Shown: positions 9,901 through 22,167, numbered from the stretch's first letter. The stretch is 64,000 nucleotides of DNA from Tepidamorphus gemmatus (GCF_004346195.1 NZ_SMAK01000005.1:186001-250000); one strand, 5' to 3'. Program-made: numbers and translations. Notes: generated from the letters alone by a model not told the origin.

Positions 9901-10395
9901 ACCGACCCGGCCGGCGCAGCAGCGGCACGCCGGCGCGGGACCGTCATCCACCGTCTGCTCGAAAGCCTGCCGGAGATCGCCGTGCCGGATCGTGCTGCCG
10001 CCGCCGCGCGAGCGCTGCAGGTGCTCGCTCCCGACTGGACGCAGCAGGATCGCGAGGCGATCGCGGCCCGCGTGCTGGCGATCCTGGCCGACCCCGTGTT
10101 CGCTCCGGTCTTTGCGCCGGGCGGGCTCGCCGAGGCCACCATCGCCGGCCCTGGCGGGCCGAACGGCGAGCGCGTGCTCGGACAGGTGGACAGGCTGCTG
10201 GTCTGCGCCGACGAGGTTCTGATCGTCGACTACAAGACGGATCGCCTGGTGCCGGACGGCCCGGACGGGGTGCCACAGGCCTACCGCGCACAGCTCGATG
10301 CTTATCGCAGGCTGGCAGCGCGGATCTGGCCCGGGAAGACCGTGCGCACGGCGCTGTTGTGGACGTCAGCCCCGCGCCTGATGCAGATCGGCTGA
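7000..10395 (+). CDS. addA: AddA, double-strand break repair helicase-nuclease subunit
   Basis: This is an 1131-residue UvrD/RecB-type SF1A helicase. Motifs in order are Walker A NAGAGKT (31-37), Walker B-region DEAQDTSP, SFRSTPAIL, MTVHGAKGLE, the motif VI region YVAMTRARDRL, and a C-terminal nuclease core IVDYKTDR at about residue 1074. It is the motor and nuclease partner of AddB just upstream. The start chosen is GTG 7000, preceded by GAGGAG at 6984-6989. The longer in-frame reading from 6895 overlaps addB by almost 100 bases and has no homology-like sequence before VTNVAARPLD. Confidence 0.93.
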   Translation: MTNVAARPLDATIAAQREASDPRVSAWVKANAGAGKTYVLAQRVLRLLLAGTNPSRLLCITYTKAAASEMANRVFDWLAGWAIADDATLADEIARITGRRPTAAEAERARRLFAEAVETPGGLKIQTIHAFCERLLQQFPFEASVTAGFTVLDDRTAAELLATARGEILMQAATDAQLSAALAVVVARLSDTSLDGLIAEVVSRRSELLDWLHDGGDLGRALDSLGAAIGLPSGTTEAGLIDEILAGRSLPRSEWASVATWMRQGSTRDEHLGDRLAAAAAAVGNAALDDYLAVFLTREGTARRAIVTNALAAAEPELCRRLEAERDRVARLAPQLSAARLLEFNRALFTIADAILQRYQSIKSLRGLLDFDDLIERTAMLLTRTDAAWVLYKLDGGIDHILVDEAQDTSPRQWEIIDRIAGEFFAGEGARQADRTVFAVGDIKQSIYSFQGAEPARFAAMRKHFERAAREVGKPFRGVTLRLSFRSTPAILKAVDEVFRTGPAAAGVVLEVDREEVIHTAVRERDPGLVEIWPVIEPEPVEPVTPWDAPLDVERAESPAARLASRIARTIRGWIDREERLEATGLPIRPGDVMILLARRKPFAELMIRALKAHGIPVAGADRMVLTDHIAVMDLVAVGRFALMPEDDLTLAALLKSPLIGLGEDDLMALAAGRRGSLWQALVEKAETDAALAPIRDLLADWRARVGFQRPYDFYAGLLGAGRGRAAFHARLGAEAFEALDEFLGLALAYERAETPSLPGFLAWLEAAPTEIKRDMDKGRDEVRVMTVHGAKGLEAPVVFLPDCARAASGRSVGPLFRFGEGPGGPLVFAPSKAEDCAATATLREAAERARAAEENRLLYVAMTRARDRLYIAGFRNGTRRTSEPTWHDIVSSALDPLLVDADTPDGPVRRLVGEGEAAPVARQTGSGTGQEPLPAWLREPAAAEAATGPALAPSRLAGHAPGFRAATDPAGAAAARRRGTVIHRLLESLPEIAVPDRAAAAARALQVLAPDWTQQDREAIAARVLAILADPVFAPVFAPGGLAEATIAGPGGPNGERVLGQVDRLLVCADEVLIVDYKTDRLVPDGPDGVPQAYRAQLDAYRRLAARIWPGKTVRTALLWTSAPRLMQIG

Positions 10396-10429
10396 GCCGC
10401 GTCTGCGGCATCCGGCTGCCGGCCCTGCC

Positions 10430-10458
10430 TTGACGCTGCCGGGCCCGGTACCTACCTT
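10430..10458 (+). promoter_or_regulatory. Likely sigma-70 promoter of trxA
   Basis: TTGACG at 10430-10435, a 17-base spacer, then TACCTT at 10453-10458. It lies in the 119-base gap between addA and trxA, so trxA probably has its own promoter in addition to read-through from add. The call is by sequence match only. Confidence 0.5.
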
Positions 10459-10514
10459 CCGGCGACGCACGGCCGGACCTCCGCCCGGCAGACTCCATCC
10501 CCACGAGGTACCAG

Positions 10515-10835
10515 ATGGCTGCTTCCCACGTTTCCGACGCTTCGTTCCAGGCTGACGTGCTCGATTCAGCCGAGCCGGTCCTGGTCGACTTCTGGGCCGA
10601 GTGGTGCGGTCCCTGCCGCCAGATCGCGCCGATGCTCGACGAGATCGCGACCGAGCTGGACGGCAAGGTGAAGATCGCCAAGGTCAATGTCGACGAGAAC
10701 CCGAAGGTGCCGTCGAACTACGGCGTGCGCGCCATCCCGACCCTGATCCTGTTCAAGGATGGACAGCCGGTCGGCACCCAGGTCGGCGTCCAGCCGAAGA
10801 GCCGGCTGATCTCCTGGATCAACGAATCGATCTGA
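10515..10835 (+). CDS. trxA: Thioredoxin
   Basis: This is a 106-residue thioredoxin with the canonical active site WCGPC (Trp30, Cys31, Cys34) and the cis-proline loop AIPTL (Pro75). Length and motifs match TrxA, the cytoplasmic NADPH-thioredoxin reductase-dependent disulfide reductase that serves ribonucleotide reductase, PAPS reductase and methionine sulfoxide reductases. It follows addA and converges on folC, an arrangement frequent in Rhizobiales. The ATG at 10515 gives the full thioredoxin fold without extension, and no signal peptide is present. Confidence 0.96.
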   Translation: MAASHVSDASFQADVLDSAEPVLVDFWAEWCGPCRQIAPMLDEIATELDGKVKIAKVNVDENPKVPSNYGVRAIPTLILFKDGQPVGTQVGVQPKSRLISWINESI

Positions 10836-10878
10836 CCGGAGGCGACCGGTCGGACCGACATCGCGTCTCCGCCTGACG

Positions 10879-10900
10879 GCGGCGTCCCGGGCGTCGCCGC
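10879..10900 (+). terminator. Weak hairpin after trxA
   Basis: GCGGCG and CGCCGC pair around a ten-base loop in the 199-base gap between the convergent trxA and folC genes. It is followed by a moderately T-containing stretch, not a clean T-run, so this is at best a weak terminator. Nothing else is evident in this gap. Confidence 0.25.
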
Positions 10901-11034
10901 AGATTCGTTCTCTGCCGCGCCCCCCGTCGCCGGCTGGCGCACCTCCCGGAGAAGCGGACGCCGCGCCTCCGTCAGCATTTGCGACGCCGAAGCGAGCTGA
11001 CGCGGATCATCGAGGCCGCCGGAGATGAGCTGCG

Positions 11035-12357
11035 CTATTGCGGTACCGTCTCCTGGATCCGCAGTACGTGTCCGGCGAGATAAAGCGAGCCGCAGATCAG
11101 CACGCGAGCCGGCTCGTCGCGCGGCAGGCTTGCCAGCGCCTCCTCGACACTCGCCGCGACGCGGGCGGACAGGCCGGCGCGCGCCGCGTCCGCGGCGAGT
11201 TCGACGGGATCGAACGAGGCCTCGACGTCCGGGATCGGCACGGTGACGACCTCGCGCACGAGACCTGCGAACGGCGTGAAGAAGCCCGAGGCGTCCTTGC
11301 TGGTCAGCATGCCGCTGACGAGGTACACCGGGCGCGGATTGCGCTCCTCGAGTTCGGCGAGGGCTGCCGCCAGCACCTCGCCGGCAGCGGGATTGTGGCC
11401 GCCGTCCAGCCATATGTCGGCATTGGCAGGCGCCGCATCGGCGATCGGCCCGACGCGCAGCGGCTGCATCCGCGCCGGCCAGTCCACCGTCTGCATGGCC
11501 GTCGCGACCGCCGCCTCGTCGACGGCGAACGGCAGATGGCCGAGCGTGGCGATCGCTGCACCGGCATTCTCGATCTGGTGCCGGCCGAGCAGGCGCGGCA
11601 TCGGCAGGTCCATCAACCCGTGCTCGTCCTGATAGACGAGGCGACCGCGCTCCTCCCCGGCGTGCCAGTCCTGGCCGGAGATCGACAGCGGCGCCGCGAG
11701 CCGGGCCGCCGCCCGCGCGATGACCTGCTCCGCAGCGCGCGGCTGCCGCGCCACGATGCAGGCAACGCCGCGCTTGATGATGCCGGCCTTCTCGGCGGCG
11801 ATCAGTTCGATCGTGTCGCCGAGATACTGGGCGTGATCCATCGAGATCGGCGTGATGATGGTCGCCGCCGGACGGTCGATCACATTGGTTGCGTCGAGCC
11901 GTCCGCCGAGGCCGACCTCGAGCAGCAGCAGGTCGGCGGGATGCCGCGAGAAGATCAGGAAGGCGGCAGCCGTGGTGATCTCGAAGATGGTGATCGGCGC
12001 GCCGGCATTGGCCCGTTCGCATTCCTCGAGCGCCGCGGCGAGTTCAGCCTCGCCGACCAGCTTGCTGGTGCCGTTCTCGTCGGCCAGCCGGATACGCTCG
12101 TGGAACCGCACCAGATGCGGCGAGGTATAGACATGGGCCCGCCGGCCCGCCGCCTCGGTGATGGCCCGCAGATAGGCAACGGTGGAGCCCTTGCCGTTGG
12201 TACCGGCGACATGGACGACCGGCGGCAGCCGCCGCTCCGGATTGCCGAGCGCGGCGAGTATCCGGTGCATGCGGTCGAGCGACAGGTCGATCTTGCGCGG
12301 ATGCAACGCGGCCAGACGGTCGAGGATCAGGTCAGATGCGGCCATTCGCAACCTCAT
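11035..12357 (-). CDS. folC: Bifunctional folylpolyglutamate / dihydrofolate synthase
   Basis: This is a 440-residue Mur-ligase-family enzyme. Near residue 50 it has the ATP loop VAGTNGKGST, diagnostic of FolC. It adds L-glutamate to dihydropteroate and extends folate polyglutamates in the cytoplasm. Other family segments visible are SMDHAQYLG and WLDGGHNPAA. It is the last gene of the trpFBA-accD-folC run, and the gap to accD is 58 bases. Two starts are plausible: ATG 12357 and ATG 12345 (MAASDLILDRL); neither has a strong ribosome-binding site, so the first few residues are uncertain. Confidence 0.94.
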   Translation of the reverse strand: MRLRMAASDLILDRLAALHPRKIDLSLDRMHRILAALGNPERRLPPVVHVAGTNGKGSTVAYLRAITEAAGRRAHVYTSPHLVRFHERIRLADENGTSKLVGEAELAAALEECERANAGAPITIFEITTAAAFLIFSRHPADLLLLEVGLGGRLDATNVIDRPAATIITPISMDHAQYLGDTIELIAAEKAGIIKRGVACIVARQPRAAEQVIARAAARLAAPLSISGQDWHAGEERGRLVYQDEHGLMDLPMPRLLGRHQIENAGAAIATLGHLPFAVDEAAVATAMQTVDWPARMQPLRVGPIADAAPANADIWLDGGHNPAAGEVLAAALAELEERNPRPVYLVSGMLTSKDASGFFTPFAGLVREVVTVPIPDVEASFDPVELAADAARAGLSARVAASVEEALASLPRDEPARVLICGSLYLAGHVLRIQETVPQ

Positions 12358-12415
12358 AGGGTCCCGCGGCCCGGGACGATATGCAGGAAACGACGTCCCG
12401 CGTCGGCTTCGCGCG

Positions 12416-13357
12416 TCAGTCGGCTGCCTCGGCCAGCGGCGGTGGCAGCGCCTGCGGCGCGGCCGCGACGTCCGGCATGCCTGCGAGCGGGCGCTCGTCG
12501 GCGAGCGAGGGGGCCTTCAGCAGCAGTCGGCACAGACGGCTGAGCGTCGCCCGCAGGTCGTGACGGTGCACCACCATGTCGACCATGCCGTGCTTGAGCA
12601 GGTATTCGCTGCGCTGGAAGCCGGGCGGCAGCTTCTCACGGATGGTCTGTTCGATCACGCGCGGCCCGGCGAAGCCGATGAGGGCGCCGGGTTCGGCGAT
12701 ATGGATGTCGCCGAGCATCGCATAGGAGGCGGTGACGCCGCCGGTGGTCGGGTGGGTCAGCACCACGATGTAGGGCAGCCGCGCCTCGCGCAGCTTCTGC
12801 ACGGCAACCGTCGTGCGTGGCATCTGCATCAGCGACAGGATGCCTTCCTGCATGCGCGCCCCGCCGGAAGCCGCGAACATGATGAAGGGCGTGCGCCGCT
12901 CGGCCGCCGTCTCCATGCCGGTGACCACCGCCTCACCGGCCGCCATGCCGAGGGACCCGCCCATGAACTCGAAGTTCTGGACACCGACTGTCACCGGCAG
13001 TCCGTCGAGCGTGCCGTAGCACACCCGCACGGCGTCGCGCATGCCGGTCTTGGCGCGGGCGTCCTTGATGCGGTCCGAATAGCGGCGCTCGTCGCGGAAC
13101 TTCAGCGGGTCCGCGGGAACCTCCGGCGTCTCGATGTCGACGAACTCGCCGCTATCGAACAGATGCCTGAGCCTGGCCTCCACCGGCATCCGCATGTGAT
13201 GGCCGGAACCAGGAATCACATACAGGTTCGCCTCGAGATCGCGGTGGAACACCATTTCGCCGGTTTCCGGGCACTTGACCCAGAGGTTCTCCGGCACTTC
13301 CCGCTTCTGCAGAAGGCCGCGGATCTTCGGACGGACGACGTTGTTGATCCAGTTCAC
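12416..13357 (-). CDS. accD: Acetyl-CoA carboxylase carboxyltransferase beta subunit
   Basis: This is a 313-residue crotonase-fold carboxyltransferase subunit that works with AccA to make malonyl-CoA. The N-terminal part aligns with the zinc-ribbon segment ([12 protein letters not shown], then [10 protein letters not shown]) but keeps only one cysteine (Cys29) of the four that bind zinc in E. coli AccD. The body carries the expected glycine-rich oxyanion segments, such as [13 protein letters not shown]. Loss of the zinc cysteines is, from memory, typical of Rhizobiales AccD. The stop-to-start gap to trpA is 26 bases. The last 40 residues are Ala/Leu/Pro-rich and probably disordered. Confidence 0.95.
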   Translation of the reverse strand: MNWINNVVRPKIRGLLQKREVPENLWVKCPETGEMVFHRDLEANLYVIPGSGHHMRMPVEARLRHLFDSGEFVDIETPEVPADPLKFRDERRYSDRIKDARAKTGMRDAVRVCYGTLDGLPVTVGVQNFEFMGGSLGMAAGEAVVTGMETAAERRTPFIMFAASGGARMQEGILSLMQMPRTTVAVQKLREARLPYIVVLTHPTTGGVTASYAMLGDIHIAEPGALIGFAGPRVIEQTIREKLPPGFQRSEYLLKHGMVDMVVHRHDLRATLSRLCRLLLKAPSLADERPLAGMPDVAAAPQALPPPLAEAAD

Positions 13358-13383
13358 GAACTGAGCCTCTTCGTTCGGCCGCC

Positions 13384-14222
13384 TCAGGCGGCGACGGTCC
13401 GGCCGGCGCGGACGCCGGCGGCAAGCCGGCGGACCAGTCCGGCCACTGCATCGACCGTACGATCAGTAGCACGGCCCGCCGCGTCGAGCGAGCCTCGCAC
13501 CTCTTCGACCAGCGCCGAGCCGACGACGACCGCATCCGCGCCGGCCGCGATCGCGGCGGCCTGCTCCGGTGTCTTCACCCCGAAGCCGACCGCCACGGGC
13601 AACCTGGTGTGGCGCTTGATGCGTGCGACCGCGGCGGTCACCGCGGTCGTGTCCGGCGCCCTTGTTCCGGTGATCCCGGTGATCGAGACATAGTAGACGA
13701 ATCCGGACGTGTTCAGGAGGACGCGCGGCAGCCGCTTCTCGTCAGTCGTCGGCGTCGCCAGCCGGATGAAGTTGAGCCCGTGCGCGAGCGCCGGCAGGCA
13801 GAGTTCGTCGTCGGCCTCCGGCGGCAGGTCGACGACGATCAGTCCGTCGACGCCGGCGGCTTTCGCGTCGACGAGAAAGGTCTCTGTGCCGTAGGAATAG
13901 ATCGGGTTGTAGTAGCCCATCAGCACGATCGGCGTCTCGTCATCGCCCTCCCGGAAGGCGCGCACCATCGACAGCGTCCGGCGCATGGTCTGGCCGGCGA
14001 GCAGCGCACGGCGGCCCGAGGCCTGGATCGCCGGTCCGTCGGCCATCGGGTCGGAGAAGGGCATGCCGATCTCGATGACGTCGGCACCCGCCTTGGGCAG
14101 CGCCTTCAGGATCGCCAGGGAGGTGTCGGGGTCGGGATCACCGGCGGTGACGAAGGTGACAAGTCCCGCCCTGCCCTCGTCTTGCAGCGCGGCGAAGCGG
14201 CGGTCGATACGGGTCGCCACGC

Positions 14223-14226
<4 letters not shown>
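13384..14226 (-). CDS. trpA: Tryptophan synthase alpha subunit
   Basis: This is a 280-residue TIM-barrel protein that cleaves indole-3-glycerol phosphate to indole, which is channelled to TrpB. Catalytic Glu52 and Asp63 lie in [17 protein letters not shown], and the phosphate-binding glycine loops follow. The start is GTG 14226, which overlaps the trpB stop as GTGA, so translation is coupled to its partner subunit. The same frame stays open upstream inside trpB, but that reading is shadow sequence. Confidence 0.96.
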
Positions 14227-15430
<1,204 letters not shown>

Positions 15431-15434
<4 letters not shown>

Positions 15435-16123
15435 GAAGCTTTCCTCCGGCTGGGCGCGCCGAGTGTCCGCTCGGTTCGCCGTACGGCTTCGACGAAACGG
15501 GCAATGGCTGCCGGGTCCTTCTCACCCGGCCTGGCCTCGACGCCCGAGGAAACGTCGACGCCGTCGGGCCGGGCAATTCCGATCGCCGCAGCCACCACCT
15601 CGGCGTCCAGCCCTCCCGACAGCATGCACGGGCGGGGAAGGTCAAGCCCGGCGAGCAGATGCCAGTCGAAGCGGATGCCGAGGCCGCCCGGCCGGCTCGC
15701 TGCGGCTGGCGCCTTGGCGTCGAACAGGATCCGGTCTGCGACGCCGAGATAGGGTTCGACCGCCGCAAGGTCCGCCGCCTCGCGGACCGCGATCACCTTC
15801 ATCGTCTCGACGTTATAGCGGGTCTTGAGCTGAGCCACCCGCTCGGGGCTCTCGCGCCCATGCAGCTGGAGGATGTCTGGACCGAGCGTGTGGAAGATCG
15901 CATCGAAGGTCAGGTCGTCGGCATCGACGGTGAGCGACACGATCCGCGCCCTGCCGCGCACCGGCGCGGCCAGCTGCGCCGCCCGCGCCGGATCGACATG
16001 TCGCGGGCTCGGCGGAAAGAACACGAAGCCGAGCATGTCGGCGCCGGCCCCCAGCGAGGCCGCCACCGCGGTCTCGTCGGTCAGCCCGCAGATCTTGACG
16101 TCGATATGCCCGCTCTGGTTCAC
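15431..16123 (-). CDS. trpF: Phosphoribosylanthranilate isomerase
   Basis: This is a 230-residue TIM barrel that isomerises phosphoribosylanthranilate in tryptophan synthesis. The catalytic cysteine is Cys12 (VKICGLTDE), and the catalytic Asp lies in ILFDAKAP. The start is GTG 16123: AGGAG sits nine bases upstream and family similarity begins at DVKICGL. The frame is open upstream to about 16240, but that stretch is Pro/Ala-rich without family similarity, so I did not include it. Confidence 0.94.
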
Positions 16124-16249
16124 GCGACTGGGCTCCTGCCGGATGTCGGCATCGGGGATCGGATGCGGCGATAGGTGCCACGGAATGGCGGCCGGAGTCC
16201 ATGCCGGGCCGGCATCGCCACCGGGGCCGCCGGGCGGCATCGGGCGCGG

Positions 16250-16266
16250 CGCCAGCCGCGCTGGCG
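16250..16266 (-). other. Seven-base hairpin between lapA and trpF
   Basis: CGCCAGC and GCTGGCG pair perfectly around a three-base loop, eight bases after the lapA stop on the minus strand. No T-run follows. It could slow or attenuate transcription entering trpF, or protect a processed end. I saw no tryptophan-rich leader peptide in the 150-base gap. Confidence 0.3.
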
Positions 16267-16273
16267 AATCGGA

Positions 16274-16609
16274 TCAGCGTCTGAGCGCGGGCAGGCCCGG
16301 CGCCGCCGGCAGCTTGCGGTCCGCCTCCCCGGCACGGTGGCGCCATCGCGCGGCCTCCTCGCGTGACAGCCGCGCGCGCCGCCGCCACTTGCCCTGACTG
16401 AGCCATGCCGCCGTCCCGCCGACAAGCACGCCGACGAGGAGACAGCCGAGCACCAGCAGGAACAGCGGGACCGAGACCGAGAGCGCGGTATCGCCCGAAC
16501 CGAACGGATCGAGGGAAACCCGGACCGGTGCGCGGTTGGCCACCGAGAAGGCAATGATCAGCACGGCGAGCGGCAGCGTGATCAGGATCTGGACGAGGCG
16601 ATGGATCAT
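16274..16609 (-). CDS. LapA-domain (DUF1049) inner-membrane protein
   Basis: This is a 111-residue membrane protein with two hydrophobic segments: about residues 8-26 (ILITLPLAVLIIAFSVANR) and 45-68 (VPLFLLVLGCLLVGVLVGG). A basic, probably coiled cytoplasmic tail follows. The N-terminal pattern FSVANRAPVRVSLDPF is typical of the LapA family, which in E. coli helps assemble lipopolysaccharide with LapB. No lapB is adjacent here. It lies 12 bases after the ihfB stop, a placement conserved in many alphaproteobacteria. The exact role in this organism is inferred. Confidence 0.8.
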   Translation of the reverse strand: MIHRLVQILITLPLAVLIIAFSVANRAPVRVSLDPFGSGDTALSVSVPLFLLVLGCLLVGVLVGGTAAWLSQGKWRRRARLSREEAARWRHRAGEADRKLPAAPGLPALRR

Positions 16610-16621
16610 CGTTGGCGGCGG

Positions 16622-16906
16622 TCAGCTCCTGCCGTTCAGGCGTTCTCGCAGTTCCTTGCCGGTCTTGAAGAACGGAACGAACTTCTGATCCACCTCGACC
16701 TTCGCGCCGGTGCGCGGATTGCGGCCGGTGCGGGCCGGCCGATCCTTCACCGAGAAGGCGCCGAAGCCTCTCAGCTCGACCCTGTCGCCCCGCGCCAGCG
16801 CGGCGGTGATCTCGTCGAGGACGGTGTTCACGATCAGCTCGACATGCCGCTGATAGAGATGCGGATTGGCTTGCGCGATGCGCTGAACGAGCTCGGACTT
16901 GATCAT
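16622..16906 (-). CDS. ihfB: Integration host factor beta subunit
   Basis: This is a 94-residue DNABII protein, the right length for IHF-beta. The DNA-bending arm carries the intercalating proline motif RTGRNPRTG at about residues 61-69, preceded by [11 protein letters not shown]. With IHF-alpha it bends DNA at promoters and recombination sites, and it is often needed for sigma-54 promoters; rpoN lies in this window. It sits between sppA and lapA on the same strand. The upstream gap is short, AT-rich and partly sppA coding sequence. Confidence 0.95.
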   Translation of the reverse strand: MIKSELVQRIAQANPHLYQRHVELIVNTVLDEITAALARGDRVELRGFGAFSVKDRPARTGRNPRTGAKVEVDQKFVPFFKTGKELRERLNGRS

Positions 16907-16927
16907 CGGGCCCCCGGATGATCCCTC

Positions 16928-17899
16928 TTATTTTTCAATATTTTGAGGTTGCCAGAGCGATACCAGCCCGTCAAGTGCGCCAATCTGCAAATGGTGAAGC
17001 CGCGCAAGCGCCGCCGCCAGCTTGTCGAGCCCTGCCAGCCGCGCGATCGCCGCAACCGTCTCGACCAGACCGAGTCCGCCGAGTGGGCCGTCGGGTGTCC
17101 AGTCGCGGATCTCGAGGTCGCGGTCGATGTTGTGCGTCGAAGCAAGGTAGTCGCGTACTGCATCCTCGCCGCCGATCGCGTCGATCAGACCGAGCGCCAG
17201 CGCCTGGCCGCCCGTGTAGATGCGCCCGTCGGAGACACGCCGTGCCGTGGCCATGTCGAGATTGCGCCGCTCCGCCACCAGGCCGATGAACCAGTCGTAG
17301 GAATCAAGCACCAGCGCCTGGATCGCGGCGCGTGCCTCCTGGCTGGTCGGCTCGAACGGATTGGGCTCCGCCTTCAGCGGACCGCTCTTCACCGTATCAA
17401 CCTCGACGCCGATGTCCGACAGCAGTTCACTGACGTCCGCCCACTGGAACAGGACGCCGATCGACCCGGTGATGGAGGTTCGGCGGGCAACGATGTGGTC
17501 GGCAGCGATCGCTGCCGCGTAGCCGCCCGAGGCCGCCACGGTACCGATCTGGGCAACCACCGGCTTCCTGGCCGCAACCTTGCGCAGCGCCTCGTAGAGC
17601 GCCTCGGACCCGGCCGTGGTGCCGCCGGGACTGTTGATCGAGACGATAAGGGCCCTGGCGCTGCCGGACTTCTCTATCCGCTCCAGAAGCTTCTGCAGAT
17701 CGCGGTTCTCGACGATGATGCCGTCGATGGCGAGCCGGGCGATGTGCGCCTTGCGCGAACCGATCTCGGTGTCCGGCATCGAGACGGCGACAAGCGCGAC
17801 GAGTGCGACGCCGGCGAGAACAAAGGCAACGACCCGCCAGAAGGAGAGCTTGCGGCGCAGTCGGCGCCGGTCGAGGATCTGGTCGGCGTCCAGCGACAT
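16928..17899 (-). CDS. sppA: Signal peptide peptidase SppA, short form
   Basis: This is a 323-residue member of peptidase family S49, anchored by one transmembrane helix (about residues 22-40). Its Ser-Lys dyad is visible as Ser124 in VAASGGYAA and Lys176 in KSGPLKAEPNPF. SINSPGG (88-93) forms part of the oxyanion region. It degrades leftover signal peptides in the membrane. The length matches the single-domain type rather than the 67 kDa E. coli form. It lies between rpsA and ihfB on the same strand, 60 bases after rpsA. Confidence 0.93.
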   Translation of the reverse strand: MSLDADQILDRRRLRRKLSFWRVVAFVLAGVALVALVAVSMPDTEIGSRKAHIARLAIDGIIVENRDLQKLLERIEKSGSARALIVSINSPGGTTAGSEALYEALRKVAARKPVVAQIGTVAASGGYAAAIAADHIVARRTSITGSIGVLFQWADVSELLSDIGVEVDTVKSGPLKAEPNPFEPTSQEARAAIQALVLDSYDWFIGLVAERRNLDMATARRVSDGRIYTGGQALALGLIDAIGGEDAVRDYLASTHNIDRDLEIRDWTPDGPLGGLGLVETVAAIARLAGLDKLAAALARLHHLQIGALDGLVSLWQPQNIEK

Positions 17900-17959
17900 G
17901 GCGGCTCGCTAGGGTTGGACACCGGCCGCGGCGCGCAGCCGCGGCCGGAAGGCAACGTG

Positions 17960-19693
17960 TCAGTCGTTCTTCGTCTCGGAGGACTGTGCCTGCGCCTTGC
18001 TCAGCGCGGCACCGAGAATATCGCCGAGCGAGGCGCCGGAGTCGGTCGAGCCGTACTGGGCGACCGCCTCCTTCTCCTCGGCGATCTCAAGCGCCTTGAT
18101 CGACACCGACACCTTGTGGTTCTTGCGATCGAACTGGGTGATGCGGGCATCCACCTTGTCGCCGCGGGCGAAGCGCTCGGGACGCTGCTCGGACCGGTCG
18201 CGGGCGAGGTCGGAGCGACGGATGAAGGCCGTCAGGTCGGTGCCGACGATCTTCACGTCGATGCCACCCTCCTTCACGTCGAGGACCTCGCAGGTCACGA
18301 CGGCGTTCTTGCGCAGATCCGCCCCCTCGGCCGCCGTGGCGAACGGATCGCCGCCGAGCTGCTTGATACCGAGGCTGATGCGCTCCTTCTCGACATCGAC
18401 GTCGAGCACCTGCGCCTTGACGATGTCGCCGCGGTTGAACTCCTCGATGACCTGTTCGCCGGGGCGGTTCCAGTCGAGGTCGGACAGATGCACCATGCCG
18501 TCGACGTCGCCCTCGAGCCCGATGAACAGGCCGAACTCGGTCTTGTTCTTGACCTCGCCCTCGACGATCGAGCCGACCGGGAAGCGCTCCGCAAAGCTCT
18601 CCCACGGGTTGGGCAGGCACTGCTTGAGGCCGAGCGAGATGCGCCGCTTGACCGGATCGACCTCGAGCACCGCCACCTCGACCTCCTGGGAGGTCGAGAC
18701 GATCTTGCCCGGATGGACATTCTTCTTCGTCCAGCTCATCTCCGAGACGTGGATCAGGCCCTCGACGCCCGGTTCCAGCTCGACGAAGGCGCCGTAGTCG
18801 GTGATGTTGGTGACCCGCCCCTTGAAGCGCGCGCCGATCGGATACTTCGCCTCGACGCCCTCCCACGGATCGGCCTCCAGCTGCTTCATGCCGAGGCTGA
18901 TGCGCTGCGTCTCGTGGTTGATCTTGATGATCCGCACGCGGACGGTCTGGCCGACCGAGAGCACCTCGGTGGGGTGGTTGATGCGCCGCCAGGCGATGTC
19001 GGTGACATGCAGCAGCCCATCGATGCCGCCGAGATCGACGAACGCACCATAGTCGGTGATGTTCTTGACGACACCCTCGATGACCTGGCCTTCCTCGAGG
19101 CTCTGGACCAGCTCCGAGCGCTGCTCGGCCCGCGTTTCCTCGAGCACCGTACGGCGCGAGACGACGATATTGCCGCGCCGCCGGTCCATCTTCAGGATCT
19201 GGAACGGCTGCGGCGTGTTCATCAGCGGGCCGACGTCGCGGACCGGGCGGATGTCGACCTGGCTGCGGGGCAGAAACGCCACCGCGCCGTCGAGATCGAC
19301 CGTGAAGCCACCCTTGACCGAGTTGAAGATCACGCCCTCGACCTTCTCGCCGGCCTCGAAGGCCTTCTCGAGCTTCTCCCAGCTCTCTTCGCGGCGCGCC
19401 TTGTCACGGCTGATGACGGCCTCTCCGAGCGCGTTCTCGACACGTTCGAGATAGACCTCGACCTTGTCGCCGACCTTGATCGACGGTTCGCGCCCGTGCA
19501 GCCCGAACTCGCGCAGAGGGACGCGCCCTTCGGTCTTCAGGCCGACGTCGATCACCGCCATGTCCTTCTCGATGGCGACGACCCGCCCCTCCACGACCGA
19601 CCCTTCGGCGAGGGTGCTGGTGTTGAAGCTCTCTTCGAGAAGAGCGGCGAAATCTTCCTTGGTGGGGAATTTTTCCATACTGGCTAAGGCCAC
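17960..19693 (-). CDS. rpsA: 30S ribosomal protein S1
   Basis: This is a 577-residue protein made of six S1 RNA-binding repeats, with repeat cores such as GVEGLIHVSEMSW, DGMVHLSDLDW and DGLLHVTDIAW. S1 melts mRNA structure and recruits mRNA to the 30S subunit. The GTG at 19693 was chosen because AGGAAA lies about five bases upstream, while the internal ATG 19678 has no ribosome-binding site. The gene follows cmk after a 226-base gap, which must hold its promoter; I could not pick a convincing hexamer pair there. The cmk-rpsA-ihfB order is widely conserved in Proteobacteria. Confidence 0.97.
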   Translation of the reverse strand: MALASMEKFPTKEDFAALLEESFNTSTLAEGSVVEGRVVAIEKDMAVIDVGLKTEGRVPLREFGLHGREPSIKVGDKVEVYLERVENALGEAVISRDKARREESWEKLEKAFEAGEKVEGVIFNSVKGGFTVDLDGAVAFLPRSQVDIRPVRDVGPLMNTPQPFQILKMDRRRGNIVVSRRTVLEETRAEQRSELVQSLEEGQVIEGVVKNITDYGAFVDLGGIDGLLHVTDIAWRRINHPTEVLSVGQTVRVRIIKINHETQRISLGMKQLEADPWEGVEAKYPIGARFKGRVTNITDYGAFVELEPGVEGLIHVSEMSWTKKNVHPGKIVSTSQEVEVAVLEVDPVKRRISLGLKQCLPNPWESFAERFPVGSIVEGEVKNKTEFGLFIGLEGDVDGMVHLSDLDWNRPGEQVIEEFNRGDIVKAQVLDVDVEKERISLGIKQLGGDPFATAAEGADLRKNAVVTCEVLDVKEGGIDVKIVGTDLTAFIRRSDLARDRSEQRPERFARGDKVDARITQFDRKNHKVSVSIKALEIAEEKEAVAQYGSTDSGASLGDILGAALSKAQAQSSETKND

Positions 19694-19919
19694 GGTGCTT
19701 TCCTGCTCTCGTCCGCACTCTCCGACCGCACCGGATCGTCCGGAACCACCTCGTCTTGGACTGTCTGGACCTGCCGACGCGCTATCGACGCGCCCGAGGA
19801 CCCTTGAAGTCGGCGATGAACCTCGTTACCGGGGGATGCGGGCGGACCTGCGTCCGGCATGCCGGCTGATCACCGTCACCCCGGAAACACGCTAATGGGC
19901 GCGCGTGACCCGCGCACCC

Positions 19920-22015
<2,096 letters not shown>

Positions 22016-22062
22016 CTACCACAGCGGCCGGCGGCCGTCATCCCGCCGGCTCGGATTAGCCT

Positions 22063-22092
22063 TTGACAGGGTTCCGGCTTTCCGTCTATGGG
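22063..22092 (+). promoter_or_regulatory. Likely sigma-70 promoter of the TIGR02300 gene
   Basis: TTGACA at 22063-22068, an 18-base spacer, then TATGGG at 22087-22092. It lies in the divergent aroA gap about 75 bases upstream of the start codon. The -35 is perfect and the -10 only fair. Confidence 0.5.
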
Positions 22093-22167
22093 AGGCGCCG
22101 ATTTCCGGACAGTCGCCAGGCCGCCGCTGATATCGCTTGCGGCCTCCAGGACGGGGTTTCTAGCGCG

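Noticed and set aside
16124-16273. Possible tryptophan leader peptide or attenuator before trpF
   Set aside because: No run of Trp codons and no pair of alternative hairpins; only one short stem near the lapA end.
16943-19687. Plus-strand open frame of about 910 codons opposite sppA and rpsA
   Set aside because: The minus strand carries SppA with its Ser/Lys dyad and S1 with six repeats; the plus-strand frame is their antisense shadow.
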